The notes under the pieces are model-generated. The model searched no databases. It was not told the origin of the DNA and worked only from the letters and a program-made list of their open reading frames with translations. From the NCBI RefSeq assembly GCF_029893585.1, contig NZ_JARXYX010000022.1, positions 1 through 64,000 on the forward strand: a DNA stretch of 64,000 nt, given 5' to 3'. Every line of letters begins with the position of its first letter. Position 1 is the first letter of the stretch. A program made the translations under genes and the position numbers. Source of the DNA: Streptomyces sp. LBL. GTDB taxonomy: Bacteria > Actinomycetota > Actinomycetes > Streptomycetales > Streptomycetaceae. Positions 33,158 through 41,775 of the stretch are shown in pieces.

Positions 33158-33916
33158 ATGAGTCACCCTCTCTTCGACATCAACGGCCGCACGGCCCTGG
33201 TCACCGGCTCCAGCCGGGGCATCGGCCTCGCGCTGGCCCGGGGACTCGCTCAGGCGGGCTGCCGGGTCGTCCTCAACGGGCGGGACGGCGACCGGCTCGC
33301 CGAGGCCGCCACAGAGCTGCCCGGCGACGTCCACACGGCCGTGTTCGACGTGACCGACGGCCCGTCGGTGGCCGCCGGGATCGCGGATGTCGAACAGCGG
33401 GTGGGCCCGCTCGACATCCTGGTCAACAACGCGGGCATGCAACTGCGCGCCCCTCTCCTGGAGTTCACCGACTCGGACTGGCACCGGATCCTGGACACCA
33501 ACCTGACCAGCGCGTTCCTGGTCGGCCGGGAAGCCGCCCGCCGGATGACGGAACGCGGCCACGGCAAGATCATCAACATCTGCTCGCTGCAGAGCGAGGT
33601 GGCCCGGCCCGGCATCGCCCCCTACGCCGCCACCAAGGGCGCGCTGAAGATGCTCACCAAGGGCATGTGCGCGGACTGGGGACCGTACGGCGTGCAGGTC
33701 AACGGTCTGGGTCCCGGCTACATCGAGACCGAGCTGACCCAACCCCTCGTCCAGGACGAGGAGTTCAGCGCCTGGGTGCGGCGGCGCACCCCGGCCGGGC
33801 GCTGGGGTCGTACGGAGGACCTGGTGGGCGGGGTGCTGTTCCTCGCCTCGCCCGCCGCGGACTTCGTCGGCGGGCAGGTGCTGTATGTCGACGGCGGCAT
33901 GACGAGCGTGCTGTGA
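33158..33916 (+). CDS. SDR oxidoreductase, gluconate 5-dehydrogenase-like
   Basis: A 252-residue classical short-chain dehydrogenase. Cofactor motif TGSSRGIG (about residues 16-23), NNAG, catalytic Ser in ICSLQSE and YAATKGA (YxxxK). It closely resembles 5-keto-D-gluconate 5-reductase (IdnO/Gno), which reduces 5-ketogluconate to gluconate with NADPH. Position between gntP and an idonate-dehydrogenase-like ADH supports a route idonate to 5-ketogluconate to gluconate to 6-phosphogluconate. Confidence 0.85.
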   Translation: MSHPLFDINGRTALVTGSSRGIGLALARGLAQAGCRVVLNGRDGDRLAEAATELPGDVHTAVFDVTDGPSVAAGIADVEQRVGPLDILVNNAGMQLRAPLLEFTDSDWHRILDTNLTSAFLVGREAARRMTERGHGKIINICSLQSEVARPGIAPYAATKGALKMLTKGMCADWGPYGVQVNGLGPGYIETELTQPLVQDEEFSAWVRRRTPAGRWGRTEDLVGGVLFLASPAADFVGGQVLYVDGGMTSVL

Positions 33917-33933
33917 CCGAGGAGGAGACGGCG

Positions 33934-34971
33934 ATGCCGGCATGCGTGATCCATGGTCCGGGCGACCTGCGGGTCGAGGAGGTTCCGGTACCGTCGCCGG
34001 GCACCGGCCAGGCGCTGGTCGCCGTCCGCTACGGCGGCGTGTGCGGGTCCGACCTGCACTACTGGCGGCACGGCGGGGTCGGCGACTTCCGGCTCAAGGA
34101 GCCCATGGTGCTCGGCCACGAGGTGGTCGGGACGGTCGTGAGGTACGGCGACGGAGCGTCAGGGCCTGCTGTCGGTACGGCCGTCGCGGTGCACCCGGCG
34201 AGCCCCTGCGGGGTGTGCCCGGAGTGCGCGGACGGGCGCCGGAACGTCTGCCGGGACACGCGCTACCTCGGCAGCGCGGCCCGCTTCCCGCACGTCCAGG
34301 GCGGCTTCGCGGCCCAGGTGGTCGTACCGGCCGAGCAGTTGAGGCCGCTTCCGGCCGGTCTGGAGCCGCGCCGGGCGGCGCTCGCCGAACCGCTGTCGGT
34401 GGCGCTGCACGCGGTGCGGCGGGCCGGGGATGTGCGCGGGCGGCATGTCCTGGTCACCGGCGCGGGTCCCATCGGGTGCCTCGTGGTCGCGGCGGCGAAG
34501 GCGGCGGGCGCCGCACACGTGACGGTGACGGACCTGCTCCCGGCGGCGCTGCGGTACGCGTCGGCCGCGGGTGCCGACACCGTCGTACGGGCGGACGATC
34601 CGGACGATGCCGGGTGGCCGGCGGAGGTGGATGTGGCCGTGGAGGCATCCGGAGTGGCCGCCGGGCTCGACGCCTGTCTGCGTCGGGTGCGGCGCGGCGG
34701 GGTCGTCGTACAGCTCGGCATGCTGCCGCCCGGGCCGAGCCCGTTCGCGGGCAACCTCGTGGTGAGCCGGGAGATCGAGCTGCGGGGCGCGTTCCGCTTC
34801 GACGGTGAGTTCGACGCGGCGCTGGAACTGCTCGCGGCCGAGCCGGCGTTCGACGGGCTGGTCAGCGCGGTGATCCCGGTCCGGGAGGCGGAATCAGCGT
34901 TCGCGCTGGCCGCCGACCGGAGCCGGTCGTGCAAGGTGTTGCTGGACTTCGGCGGCCTCAGTACACCCTGA
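33934..34971 (+). CDS. Zinc-dependent alcohol dehydrogenase, L-idonate 5-dehydrogenase-like
   Basis: A 345-residue MDR-family enzyme. Catalytic zinc ligands are in GGVCGSDLHYWRHG and GHEVVG; the four structural-zinc cysteines are in SPCGVCPECADGRRNVC. The NAD(P) fold begins HVLVTGAGPIGCL. The CGSDLHYW sequence is characteristic of idonate/sorbitol-type dehydrogenases. ATG 33934 has GGAGGAG about 7 bases upstream; a GTG at 33913 overlapping the SDR stop is an alternative. It is probably the last gene of the sugar-acid operon. Confidence 0.87.
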   Translation: MPACVIHGPGDLRVEEVPVPSPGTGQALVAVRYGGVCGSDLHYWRHGGVGDFRLKEPMVLGHEVVGTVVRYGDGASGPAVGTAVAVHPASPCGVCPECADGRRNVCRDTRYLGSAARFPHVQGGFAAQVVVPAEQLRPLPAGLEPRRAALAEPLSVALHAVRRAGDVRGRHVLVTGAGPIGCLVVAAAKAAGAAHVTVTDLLPAALRYASAAGADTVVRADDPDDAGWPAEVDVAVEASGVAAGLDACLRRVRRGGVVVQLGMLPPGPSPFAGNLVVSREIELRGAFRFDGEFDAALELLAAEPAFDGLVSAVIPVREAESAFALAADRSRSCKVLLDFGGLSTP

Positions 34972-35003
34972 GACGTCCCGGCATGTCCCCACCGGCGCGT
35001 CCC

Positions 35004-37043
35004 CTACCCATGCCGCTCCGTGATCAACGCCGACGCGGGCGCCAGTGCCCGGCCGCCGTCCTGGCCGTTGCCGTTGCCGTTGGCGTTGCCGTCGGGGAGC
35101 GCCGCGTCGTGCACCGGCATGTCGTCCCGTATGAGGTTCTCGCCGATGAGGACGGCCGCCGTGGCGCCGCCGCTCTCCGATGAGCGCAGTTCGACGCTCA
35201 GGTTCTGCCGGGCGGCGATGCGGTTGACCACGAAGAGTCCGATCTGCTTGGCGTCGAGCAGATCGACGTTCTCGGACTGGATCTTGCGGTTGGCTTCGGC
35301 CATCGCCTCCTCGTTCATGCCGAAGCCGCTGTCCTCGATCTCGATGAGGAGGCCGTCCTGCAACCGGGCGGCCCGCAGCCGGACATGAGCGCTGGGCGGT
35401 GAGAAGGAGGCCGCGTTCTCGACGAGTTCGGCGAGCAGGTGGATGACGTCGGCGACGGAGCCGCCGTTGACGGAGACGCGCGGTACCGGCCAGACCTGGA
35501 CCCGGCCGGGCTGCTCGATCTCCGCGACGGCGGCCCGCAGGACGTCCGTCAACGGGATGGGGTCACGCCAGCCGCGTCCGGGTGCGATGCCGGACAGGAT
35601 GAGCAGACTCTCGGAGTGGCGGCGCATCCGGGTGGCGAGGTAGTCGACCTGGTACAGCTCCTGCACCTCGGCCGGGTCGCGCGGGCGCTGCTCCAGCTGG
35701 TGGAGCAGGTCGAGCTGGCGGTGCAGCAGCACCTGGCCGCGGCGGGCGATGCTGACGTACACCCCGGAGATGCCGCTGAGCAGTTCGGCGCGCTCGGAGG
35801 CGGCCGTGAGCGCGGCCCGCTGCACAGCGGTGAGTGCGGTGCCCACCTGGGCGAGTTCGTCGCCGACGAGGCGACGCATCGGCGCCTCGGCATCGATGTC
35901 CACCCCTTGCCCGGCGTGCAGTCGGCGCATGGCCTGCGGCAGTCGACGCCCGGCGACTTCGAGGGCGTCGTCGCGCAGGTCGAGCAGTTCGACGATGAGC
36001 CCCCGGCCGACGCCCACGGACACGAGCAGCGACAGCAGCACACCCACCAGACCGAGGATGACGGCGATGCCGGAGGCGCCCAGCGTGTCCCAGCCGAACG
36101 GGTTCGTCTTGGCCGTGGCCCTTGTACCGGCGTCCGACTGGGCCTCGGCGAGCCCCGTCAGCACGTCGTCGGCACCCTTGTTCCAGTCCGTCAGGAAGCC
36201 CGTGGAGAGAACCGAGGTACCGGGCCCGGCGCTGCGCACCCGGTCCTCGCCGGCCGCGAGCCCGGCGTAACTCGCGCTGCCCAGCACCGCGTTGTACGCC
36301 GCCCGGTGGGCCGGCTTCAGGTCGGCGACCGCGGGGTTCAGCAGTTCCCGCCGGGTGCCGACGGCGCCGGCGAACAGCGTGTACTGCCCCGTGGTGAGCT
36401 TCCCGGTCCCGCTTCCCGCGGCGAGGAGGGCCTGTTCCTGGGCCACGGCCTCGCGGACGCGGGCGAGTTCGAGGACGACCCGTGCCTCGGACGCGGCGTC
36501 GGTGGCGTTCTTGCCGGTGAGCGCGCCGGTGACGGCGAAGGCGTCCTCGATGACCTTCGAGTACCCCGTGAACGCCGTCTGGAGGGCGTTCTTCGCGTCG
36601 GTCTGCGCGTCGGTCTGCGCGCGCAGCGCTGTGAGTCCCCGTGTGTCGGACTCCAGGCGGTCGATGCGCGCGGGCAGCCCTGCGTCGAGGAGCTCGGCGT
36701 CCGCGGTGGCGGCGTCGGCGCCGTCACGGAAGGCGGCGGTGGCGTCATCGGTGGCCTTGCCCGCTGCTTTGAGAGCGTCGAGGTCGGCTGTGTCCCGCGC
36801 GGCGGCGTGGCGCGTGGCGGCGGTCCGTTCGGTCTGCAGCGCGGTGATGAACGCGTCGACCGGGGCGAGGAGCACGGAGTTGACGTCCTTGACCCGCTGG
36901 GTGTCGCCGATGTGGGAGGCCGTGGTCACCGCGGCGAAGCCCCACAGCGCCATGAGGGACACGATCGGCAGCATGAGCAGGGCGACGATCTTGGCCCGGA
37001 CCGATTTGGGGCGCAGCCGTGCCGTGGTGGGGGTGACACGCAT
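35004..37043 (-). CDS. Sensor histidine kinase with nitrate/nitrite-sensing-like (NIT) extracellular domain
   Basis: A 679-residue membrane kinase. TM1 is at about residues 18-38, then an Ala-rich helical extracytoplasmic sensor of the NIT type (TALQTERTAATRH is typical), TM2 near residue 340, a HAMP-like linker, a helical phosphoacceptor-like segment (YQVDYLATRMRRHSESLLILSG, quoted here as two parts YQVDYLATRMRRHS and ESLLILSG), and an HATPase_c domain with N-box ELVENAASFSPP, G1 IEDSGFGM and GLFVV. It resembles the CvnA-like kinases of actinobacterial conservons, but the roadblock, DUF742 and GTPase partners are absent here. ATG 37043. It follows the MHYT gene by 49 bases. Confidence 0.85.
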   Translation of the reverse strand: MRVTPTTARLRPKSVRAKIVALLMLPIVSLMALWGFAAVTTASHIGDTQRVKDVNSVLLAPVDAFITALQTERTAATRHAAARDTADLDALKAAGKATDDATAAFRDGADAATADAELLDAGLPARIDRLESDTRGLTALRAQTDAQTDAKNALQTAFTGYSKVIEDAFAVTGALTGKNATDAASEARVVLELARVREAVAQEQALLAAGSGTGKLTTGQYTLFAGAVGTRRELLNPAVADLKPAHRAAYNAVLGSASYAGLAAGEDRVRSAGPGTSVLSTGFLTDWNKGADDVLTGLAEAQSDAGTRATAKTNPFGWDTLGASGIAVILGLVGVLLSLLVSVGVGRGLIVELLDLRDDALEVAGRRLPQAMRRLHAGQGVDIDAEAPMRRLVGDELAQVGTALTAVQRAALTAASERAELLSGISGVYVSIARRGQVLLHRQLDLLHQLEQRPRDPAEVQELYQVDYLATRMRRHSESLLILSGIAPGRGWRDPIPLTDVLRAAVAEIEQPGRVQVWPVPRVSVNGGSVADVIHLLAELVENAASFSPPSAHVRLRAARLQDGLLIEIEDSGFGMNEEAMAEANRKIQSENVDLLDAKQIGLFVVNRIAARQNLSVELRSSESGGATAAVLIGENLIRDDMPVHDAALPDGNANGNGNGQDGGRALAPASALITERHG

Positions 37044-37092
37044 GGGATACCTCTTCGAGGGTGTGTGCGGTGCGGCTCTGCGGGCGTACGGC

Positions 37093-37914
37093 TCAGGCGG
37101 TCCCGGTCGCGATGGTGGCGGCAGCGGGCTCCGAGGTGGTCTCGGTGGAGAGCTCGACCTCGCGCAACAGCTCGGTGGCGACGGACTCGGCGCGCTTGCC
37201 GGTCGGGGAGAGCGCGACGTACGCGGAGGCAAGGAAGAGGAACGAGCCGAGCAGCACGGCGAGCGGGAAGAGGAACTCGGTGGCCGTGACTCCGGGCAGT
37301 TCCGCGCTGCTGGGCGCGAGGCGGACACGGACGGCGAACATGGCGGTGTAGTGCATGCTGCTGACCGCGAGCCCCATGACGAGCGCGGCGGCGACGGTGA
37401 GGGCGGGGCCGCGCACGATGAGGGTGAGGGTGAGCGCGGCGGTCGCGGCGACGACGGCGATCGCTACGGAAGCGGCGACGAGGAGTGGGTGGTACTCGAC
37501 GGCGCCGTGCAGGTTGAGCGCGGCCATGCCCGTGTAGTGCATGGCGGCGACACCCACTCCGGTGCCGAGCCCGCCGAACACCACCGACATCACGCGTGAG
37601 CGTCCGTACCCGGCGGTGAAGACACCGGCGCTGACGACGGCGATGGCGAGGACCAGGCTGAGTACGGTGAGCGGGACGTCGTAGCGGACGGGGGTTCCCT
37701 CGACGCCGAAGCCCATCATCGCGACGAAGTGCATGGTCCAGATACCGGAGCCGATCGCGAACGACGCCAGCAGCAGCCAGTTCCGTTTCGAGGCGCCGTC
37801 GGCATCGAGGGCCCTGACGGTGCACCTCAGGCCGAGCGCCGAGCCGACGCAGGCCATGACGTAGGACAGGACGGGCGTGGCCCATCCGGCGCTGAAGTGA
37901 TCCATATGTCCCAT
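37093..37914 (-). CDS. MHYT-domain integral membrane sensor protein
   Basis: A 273-residue protein with seven predicted membrane helices and three MHYT-type repeats: TMHFVAMM, AAMHYTGMA and SMHYTAMF. MHYT repeats were proposed to coordinate copper and to sense diatomic gases such as O2, CO or NO at the outer membrane face. There is no cytoplasmic output domain; the C-terminal tail is short. The histidine kinase gene follows in the same direction, so the MHYT protein may act as its sensory or accessory subunit (inference). ATG 37914 with GAGAGGGGG upstream; a second ATG lies 3 codons later. Confidence 0.88.
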   Translation of the reverse strand: MGHMDHFSAGWATPVLSYVMACVGSALGLRCTVRALDADGASKRNWLLLASFAIGSGIWTMHFVAMMGFGVEGTPVRYDVPLTVLSLVLAIAVVSAGVFTAGYGRSRVMSVVFGGLGTGVGVAAMHYTGMAALNLHGAVEYHPLLVAASVAIAVVAATAALTLTLIVRGPALTVAAALVMGLAVSSMHYTAMFAVRVRLAPSSAELPGVTATEFLFPLAVLLGSFLFLASAYVALSPTGKRAESVATELLREVELSTETTSEPAAATIATGTA

Positions 37915-38360
37915 GGGAAACCCCCTCTCGCCCGCCGGGCGGACAGCACAGCGCGCACGGTGACACCACCGGTGACGAGCGACCTGGGGGAACGAGATCA
38001 AGCCACCGCCTTGCCGGAGGTCGGTGAGGATCAACGTACTGCGGTGTGGGTTACATCCCCATTTGCGCGCAAGTGCTTCACATTCCTCTTACCTTGCCCC
38101 TACTTTCAGCACCGAAGCGGCTCACATACCCGCCCGTAGCCGTCAGTTCGGGCAGCAAAGGGGCCGGGAACGGTCAGAGATGGCCAAGTGCAGCCAGGAG
38201 CAGCATGGTTCCGCACATTCCGAGCGTGGCCGAAAAGTATCCCCGGAGGGCGGCCTGGAAAAAAGTGGCTGGAAACCAGTGGCTGGTGGCCGGCGCCCGG
38301 GTCGGCCGTGATGACGGCCGTCTCACGTTCCGTCAGGAAACGTGAGGCAGTGGCGACGGG
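37915..38360. other. Intergenic region upstream of the MHYT gene
   Basis: The 446 bases hold the promoter region of the left-reading MHYT-kinase operon and, at the right end, a hairpin behind the cytochrome gene. The middle (38040-38120) is noticeably AT-richer, a usual sign of promoter DNA, but I see no clear -35/-10 pair. GGCTGGAAACCAGTGGCTGG contains a short inverted repeat. A 99-codon open frame here lacks coding features. Confidence 0.5.
38322..38346 (-). terminator. Hairpin after the cytochrome b gene
   Basis: Perfect 8-bp arms CTCACGTT (38322-38329) and AACGTGAG (38339-38346) enclose a 9-base loop, about 15 bases beyond the stop codon. Confidence 0.6.
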
Positions 38361-38987
38361 CTAGGGACGCCACAGCGGATGTTCCCGCTCCGCCCAGTCC
38401 CGGCTGACCTTTCCCGTCCGCAGGCCCCGGCGGGCCTCCGGGTCCCCGAGCGCCATGCCGATATGGCCGCCCAGGACGATGCCGAGGGTGAGGGCGAGCC
38501 AGTCATGGACGAAGGTCGCGCTGGTGCGCCACTGGATCGGGGTGAGATGGGTGAACCACATCAGCAGACCCGTGCCGAGCATCACCAGGGTGGCACCGGC
38601 GATCCAGGCCGCGTAGACCTTCTGGCCCGCGTTGAACTTGCCCGCCGGGCGGGCGGCGGAGCGTTTGTCGCGGCGCAGTGCGGCACGCAGCCATACGCGG
38701 TCGTGCGGGCCGAAGCGGTTCAGGAAGCGCAGGTCGGCGCGGAACGCGCGGGAGGCGAGGCCCGCCAGCACCGGCACGGGCAGGGCGAGTCCGGCCCACT
38801 CGTGGACGCGGACCACCAGCTCGCGGCGGCCGACGAGTTCGGCGAACTGCGGGACGTAGAGGCAGGCGGCCGTCACCACGCACACGCCCATCAGCGCGGC
38901 CGTGGCGCGGTGGACCCACCGCTGGGTGCGGCCGAAGCGGCGGATGCGGGACGACTCGGGGGCGGGAACGTCGATACGTAGGCTCAT
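38361..38987 (-). CDS. Cytochrome b561-like membrane subunit
   Basis: A 208-residue protein with four membrane helices. Candidate haem histidines are in RWVHRATAAL, VVRVHEWAGLAL, TFVHDWLALTLG and GGHIGMALG. It resembles the di-haem cytochrome b subunits of formate dehydrogenase and hydrogenase (FdoI/HyaC type). The gene directly follows, by 18 bases, a Tat-exported sulfite-oxidase-fold molybdoenzyme, so it probably passes electrons between that enzyme and the quinone pool, analogous to MsrP-MsrQ (inference). Confidence 0.82.
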   Translation of the reverse strand: MSLRIDVPAPESSRIRRFGRTQRWVHRATAALMGVCVVTAACLYVPQFAELVGRRELVVRVHEWAGLALPVPVLAGLASRAFRADLRFLNRFGPHDRVWLRAALRRDKRSAARPAGKFNAGQKVYAAWIAGATLVMLGTGLLMWFTHLTPIQWRTSATFVHDWLALTLGIVLGGHIGMALGDPEARRGLRTGKVSRDWAEREHPLWRP

Positions 38988-39005
38988 CGTCAGTTCGTCA
39001 GCTCG

Positions 39006-39800
39006 TCAGTTCGTGGGCTTGTCGTCGCGGCCGTTCGAGCGGCCGACCCAGGCGTCGACGTCGTAGCCGCGGTCCTCCCAGTAGCCCGGTTTCACCTTCT
39101 CCGTGACCGTGATGCCGGAGAGCCACTTGGCGGACTTGTAGAAGTACATCGGTGCCACGTAGAGGCGGACCGGGCCGCCGTGGGAGTGACCGATGTCCTT
39201 GTCCTGCATGCGCAGGGCGACCAGGACGTCGGCGCGGCGGGCCTGGTCGAGGGTGAGACTCTCGGTGTACGCGCCGTCGAAACAGGTGAAACGTACCGCC
39301 CCGGCCGAGGGGCGCACTCCCGCGGCGTCCAGGAGCCGGGACAGGCGTACCCCCTCGAAGGGGGTGTCGGGGACCCGCCAGCCGGTGACGCACTGGACGT
39401 CCTTGACCAGGCGGGTCTGCGGCAGGGCGCGCAGCTCGGCGAGGCTGTAGCTCTTCGGGGTGTCGACCAGTCCGTCGACGGTGAGGCGGTAGTTCGCGGC
39501 GTCCTTGTGCGGCACGGAGGACGTGACCGAGTAGTAGCGGAAGCCGCCGCCGTTCGGGAGCAGGCCCGTCAGTCCGGTCGGGTCCCTGTCGGCGGCGCCG
39601 CCGAGGAAGGACTCCAGGCCGCGTTGCAGGGTGGGCGCGGCGACCACGCCGAGCGCGCCCAGGCCAAGGGTGCCGAGCAGGACCCGGCGGCCGATCGGCG
39701 TGCCGGGTTCCTCGGGCCGCTGCGCGGGCGGGTCGTCGGGGTGCTCACGCCGGTCGTCGCGGTGCCGCCGGCCGCGTTCCTCGGGCTGTTCGGAGTTCAC
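39006..39800 (-). CDS. Molybdopterin-dependent oxidoreductase, sulfite oxidase fold
   Basis: A 264-residue enzyme. A hydrophilic N-terminus leads to a twin-arginine-type signal (IGRRVLLGTLGLGALG, Arg38-Arg39). The molybdenum-coordinating cysteine is Cys137 in VQCVTGW. The later segments VRFTCFDGAY and HGGPVRLYVAPMYFYKSAKW are typical of MsrP/YedY-like proteins. It lacks the C-terminal dimerisation domain of true sulfite oxidases. Likely an extracytoplasmic reductase or dehydrogenase of sulfoxides or related compounds. GTG 39800 with GGAAGAG upstream was chosen over the ATG at 39878, which adds sequence without coding character. Confidence 0.85.
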   Translation of the reverse strand: MNSEQPEERGRRHRDDRREHPDDPPAQRPEEPGTPIGRRVLLGTLGLGALGVVAAPTLQRGLESFLGGAADRDPTGLTGLLPNGGGFRYYSVTSSVPHKDAANYRLTVDGLVDTPKSYSLAELRALPQTRLVKDVQCVTGWRVPDTPFEGVRLSRLLDAAGVRPSAGAVRFTCFDGAYTESLTLDQARRADVLVALRMQDKDIGHSHGGPVRLYVAPMYFYKSAKWLSGITVTEKVKPGYWEDRGYDVDAWVGRSNGRDDKPTN

Positions 39801-40070
39801 TCTTCCATTCGAGCACTCGCGACCCCCGCCGGGCCAGGGATCGCGGACGCTCGTCAGAGTTCCGTCACCACTTCCCACCCGGCTCCCAGCTGGTCACGGC
39901 TGATCGTGGACAGTGGTGACTGGTCACGGATGGTCACGGCGTGTTGGTTCTGCTGGTGCCGGTGGCTCCGCTGGTGCTCGAACTCTCCGTGGTCACAGGA
40001 GACCGTCCTTTCCGGGATGGGCTTCGGGATGGGTTCCGGGCGGAATCCGGGCGGAATCCGGGGCTGGGGG

Positions 40071-41009
40071 TTACGCCGTGCCGAGCGCGGTGGCGCGGGC
40101 GGCGCGGAAGGCGGGGTACGGATCGCGGTCCGGGTAGGACCAGGGGGCCGGGGTGGGGTGCTCGCCGATGCGGTGGAACAGGGCGGCGGCCTCGGCGCCC
40201 CGCCCCTCGCAGACCTTGGCGTGGGCGAGGAAGTTCAGGTCGACGAGGCGGCGGGGGTGGTCCTCGTGCTCCCACTCCAGCCACCAGTCGAACGCGGCCT
40301 TCATCACCTGCCGGGCCCGGCGGCCGGTCCAGTGGCCGGAGGCAGCCGGGTCCGGGGGCCCGTGGCCGGCGGTGGCGAGGACGCGGTAGCGCTCGGCGTG
40401 CGCGACGACCGGGAGGATCGCGAGCGGGGAGTCGGCGGGGGCCTGCTCGGCGGCCCGGTTGGCGAAGTCGTACACCTCGTGCAGCGGGTCCGGGCCGGCG
40501 TCGGCGCGGCGCTCGGCGAGACGGGCGACCATCAGGTGATGGGCGTGGTGGTGGTCGGGGTGCCGGGCGCGGACCTCGCCGAAGAGCCGGACGACCTCGT
40601 CACCGGCGCCCAGGGTGTGCTCCAGCATGAGCAGGCCGAGCCAGGGCGTGGGGTCGGCGGGGGCGAGCGCGGCGGCGGACCGGCAGGCCTCGCGGGCCCG
40701 GACCGCCTTCTCCTTGCCCCGTAGGGCCCGCCGGACCTGGGCGAGGGCGAGCAGGACGGCGGCGTCGGCGGAGTCGGGCTCGGCGAGCAGCCAGTCGTTC
40801 GCCCAGGCGGCGCAGTAGGGCCCCAGGGCCAGGACCACGACCCGGTGCCCCCGGACGTCCCAGTCGTCGCCGGTGTGGGCGAGCAGCGTACGGGCGGCCT
40901 GCCAGCGCCCCTGCGCCAACGCGGCCCGCGCAGAGGCGAGGTCGGCGTCGTCGAGGGCGTCGTCGAAGGCATGGGCAGCGGCGCGTCTGCGGCCTGTCTT
41001 CCAGATCAC
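40071..41009 (-). CDS. TPR-like conserved hypothetical protein
   Basis: A 312-residue, mostly helical cytoplasmic protein. Helix pairs with TPR-like spacing are evident (ARAALAQGRWQAARTLLAHTG; ALAQVRRALRGKEKAVRARE; GLLMLEHTLGAGDEVVRLF; each under a repeat length of about 34). The middle has HPDHHHAHHLMVARLAERR and the end an HPTPAPWSYPDRDPYPAF motif. Function unknown. GTG 41009 (VIWKTGRRRAAAHAF) has GGAG 6 bases upstream. The frame stays open to 41474 but that extension is Ala/Pro/Ser-rich low complexity, so I treat it as upstream sequence; a longer protein cannot be excluded. Confidence 0.65.
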   Translation of the reverse strand: MIWKTGRRRAAAHAFDDALDDADLASARAALAQGRWQAARTLLAHTGDDWDVRGHRVVVLALGPYCAAWANDWLLAEPDSADAAVLLALAQVRRALRGKEKAVRAREACRSAAALAPADPTPWLGLLMLEHTLGAGDEVVRLFGEVRARHPDHHHAHHLMVARLAERRADAGPDPLHEVYDFANRAAEQAPADSPLAILPVVAHAERYRVLATAGHGPPDPAASGHWTGRRARQVMKAAFDWWLEWEHEDHPRRLVDLNFLAHAKVCEGRGAEAAALFHRIGEHPTPAPWSYPDRDPYPAFRAARATALGTA

Positions 41010-41775
41010 GTCGGCTCCGAGGGACGGCGCCTGAAAGCGCACAGGAGAGGGGTCAGGGTGGCGCCCGGAGGCGTGCGCGTTCGGGCCTGGGGGTGCGTTC
41101 GGCCGTACGGCGGCGGAGGCGGCGTCGGAGGCAACGGCGGCGTCGGTCACCCCGGGAGCAGGCGCCGGGGCGTCCGGCGCCGAGATGGCCGGGGAGGCGG
41201 TGGTCTCCTCTGCGGCGGGCCGGCCGGTGGCACATGACCACCCCGCGAGGGACGACGCGACAGGCCCCGGGGTGAGTGGGTACCGCTCGGCCCGCGCGGG
41301 CTCCGCCGGGCAGGCTTCGACACCGAGGGGTGGCGGGGGTGGGGACACCGCGGGGACTTCCTCACGCGACGCGGCTCGTCGTCGGCAGGGAGACGACGTA
41401 TCGGCCGGCCGTCTGGTCCGGACGTTTCGGCTTGCTATCAGCTGATCACACACAGCCAATCCCCAGCAACACATTCCGTCAAGGGCCGCCGGAATATTAC
41501 ATGCGGCAACTCCCGTGATTCACAAGGGACTTGCGAGACGCTTGGAACGTGAACCTCCGATTCGCGGGTCCCACTGTGGCGTACGCCATGGCGCAGCCCG
41601 CCCCGGCATCGCACCATGGCGGTACGGTCGTGGTCCCGTCCCTGATCGACCCGGGCGGCGTGACCGACTCAACCGCCCGAATCCGGGTACTCCCAGGGGC
41701 GAGCCGGGCCCTGGGCCGCTACAGTCAGCCCCCTACGCATCCCGTTTACCCGGCCGGATGATCGAGGTAGGCAGC
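41010..41775. other. Long divergent intergenic region
   Basis: The 766 bases between the TPR-like gene (left) and the DMT permease (right) hold no gene I can support. Bases 41430-41530 are AT-rich relative to the rest, contain the perfect palindrome ATCAGCTGAT (41437-41446), and are the likeliest promoter area. Bases 41010-41400 are low-complexity GC-rich sequence that stays open on the minus strand and might be an N-terminal extension of the TPR-like protein. Confidence 0.45.

Noticed and set aside
38046..38345. 99-codon open frame in the gap before the cytochrome gene
   Set aside because: No ribosome site, atypical codon use and no recognisable motif; it overlaps a likely promoter region and a terminator hairpin.
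41010..41474. N-terminal extension of the TPR-like protein
   Set aside because: The extension is Ala/Pro/Ser low-complexity sequence, and a GTG with a good ribosome site lies at 41009. Kept only as an alternative.
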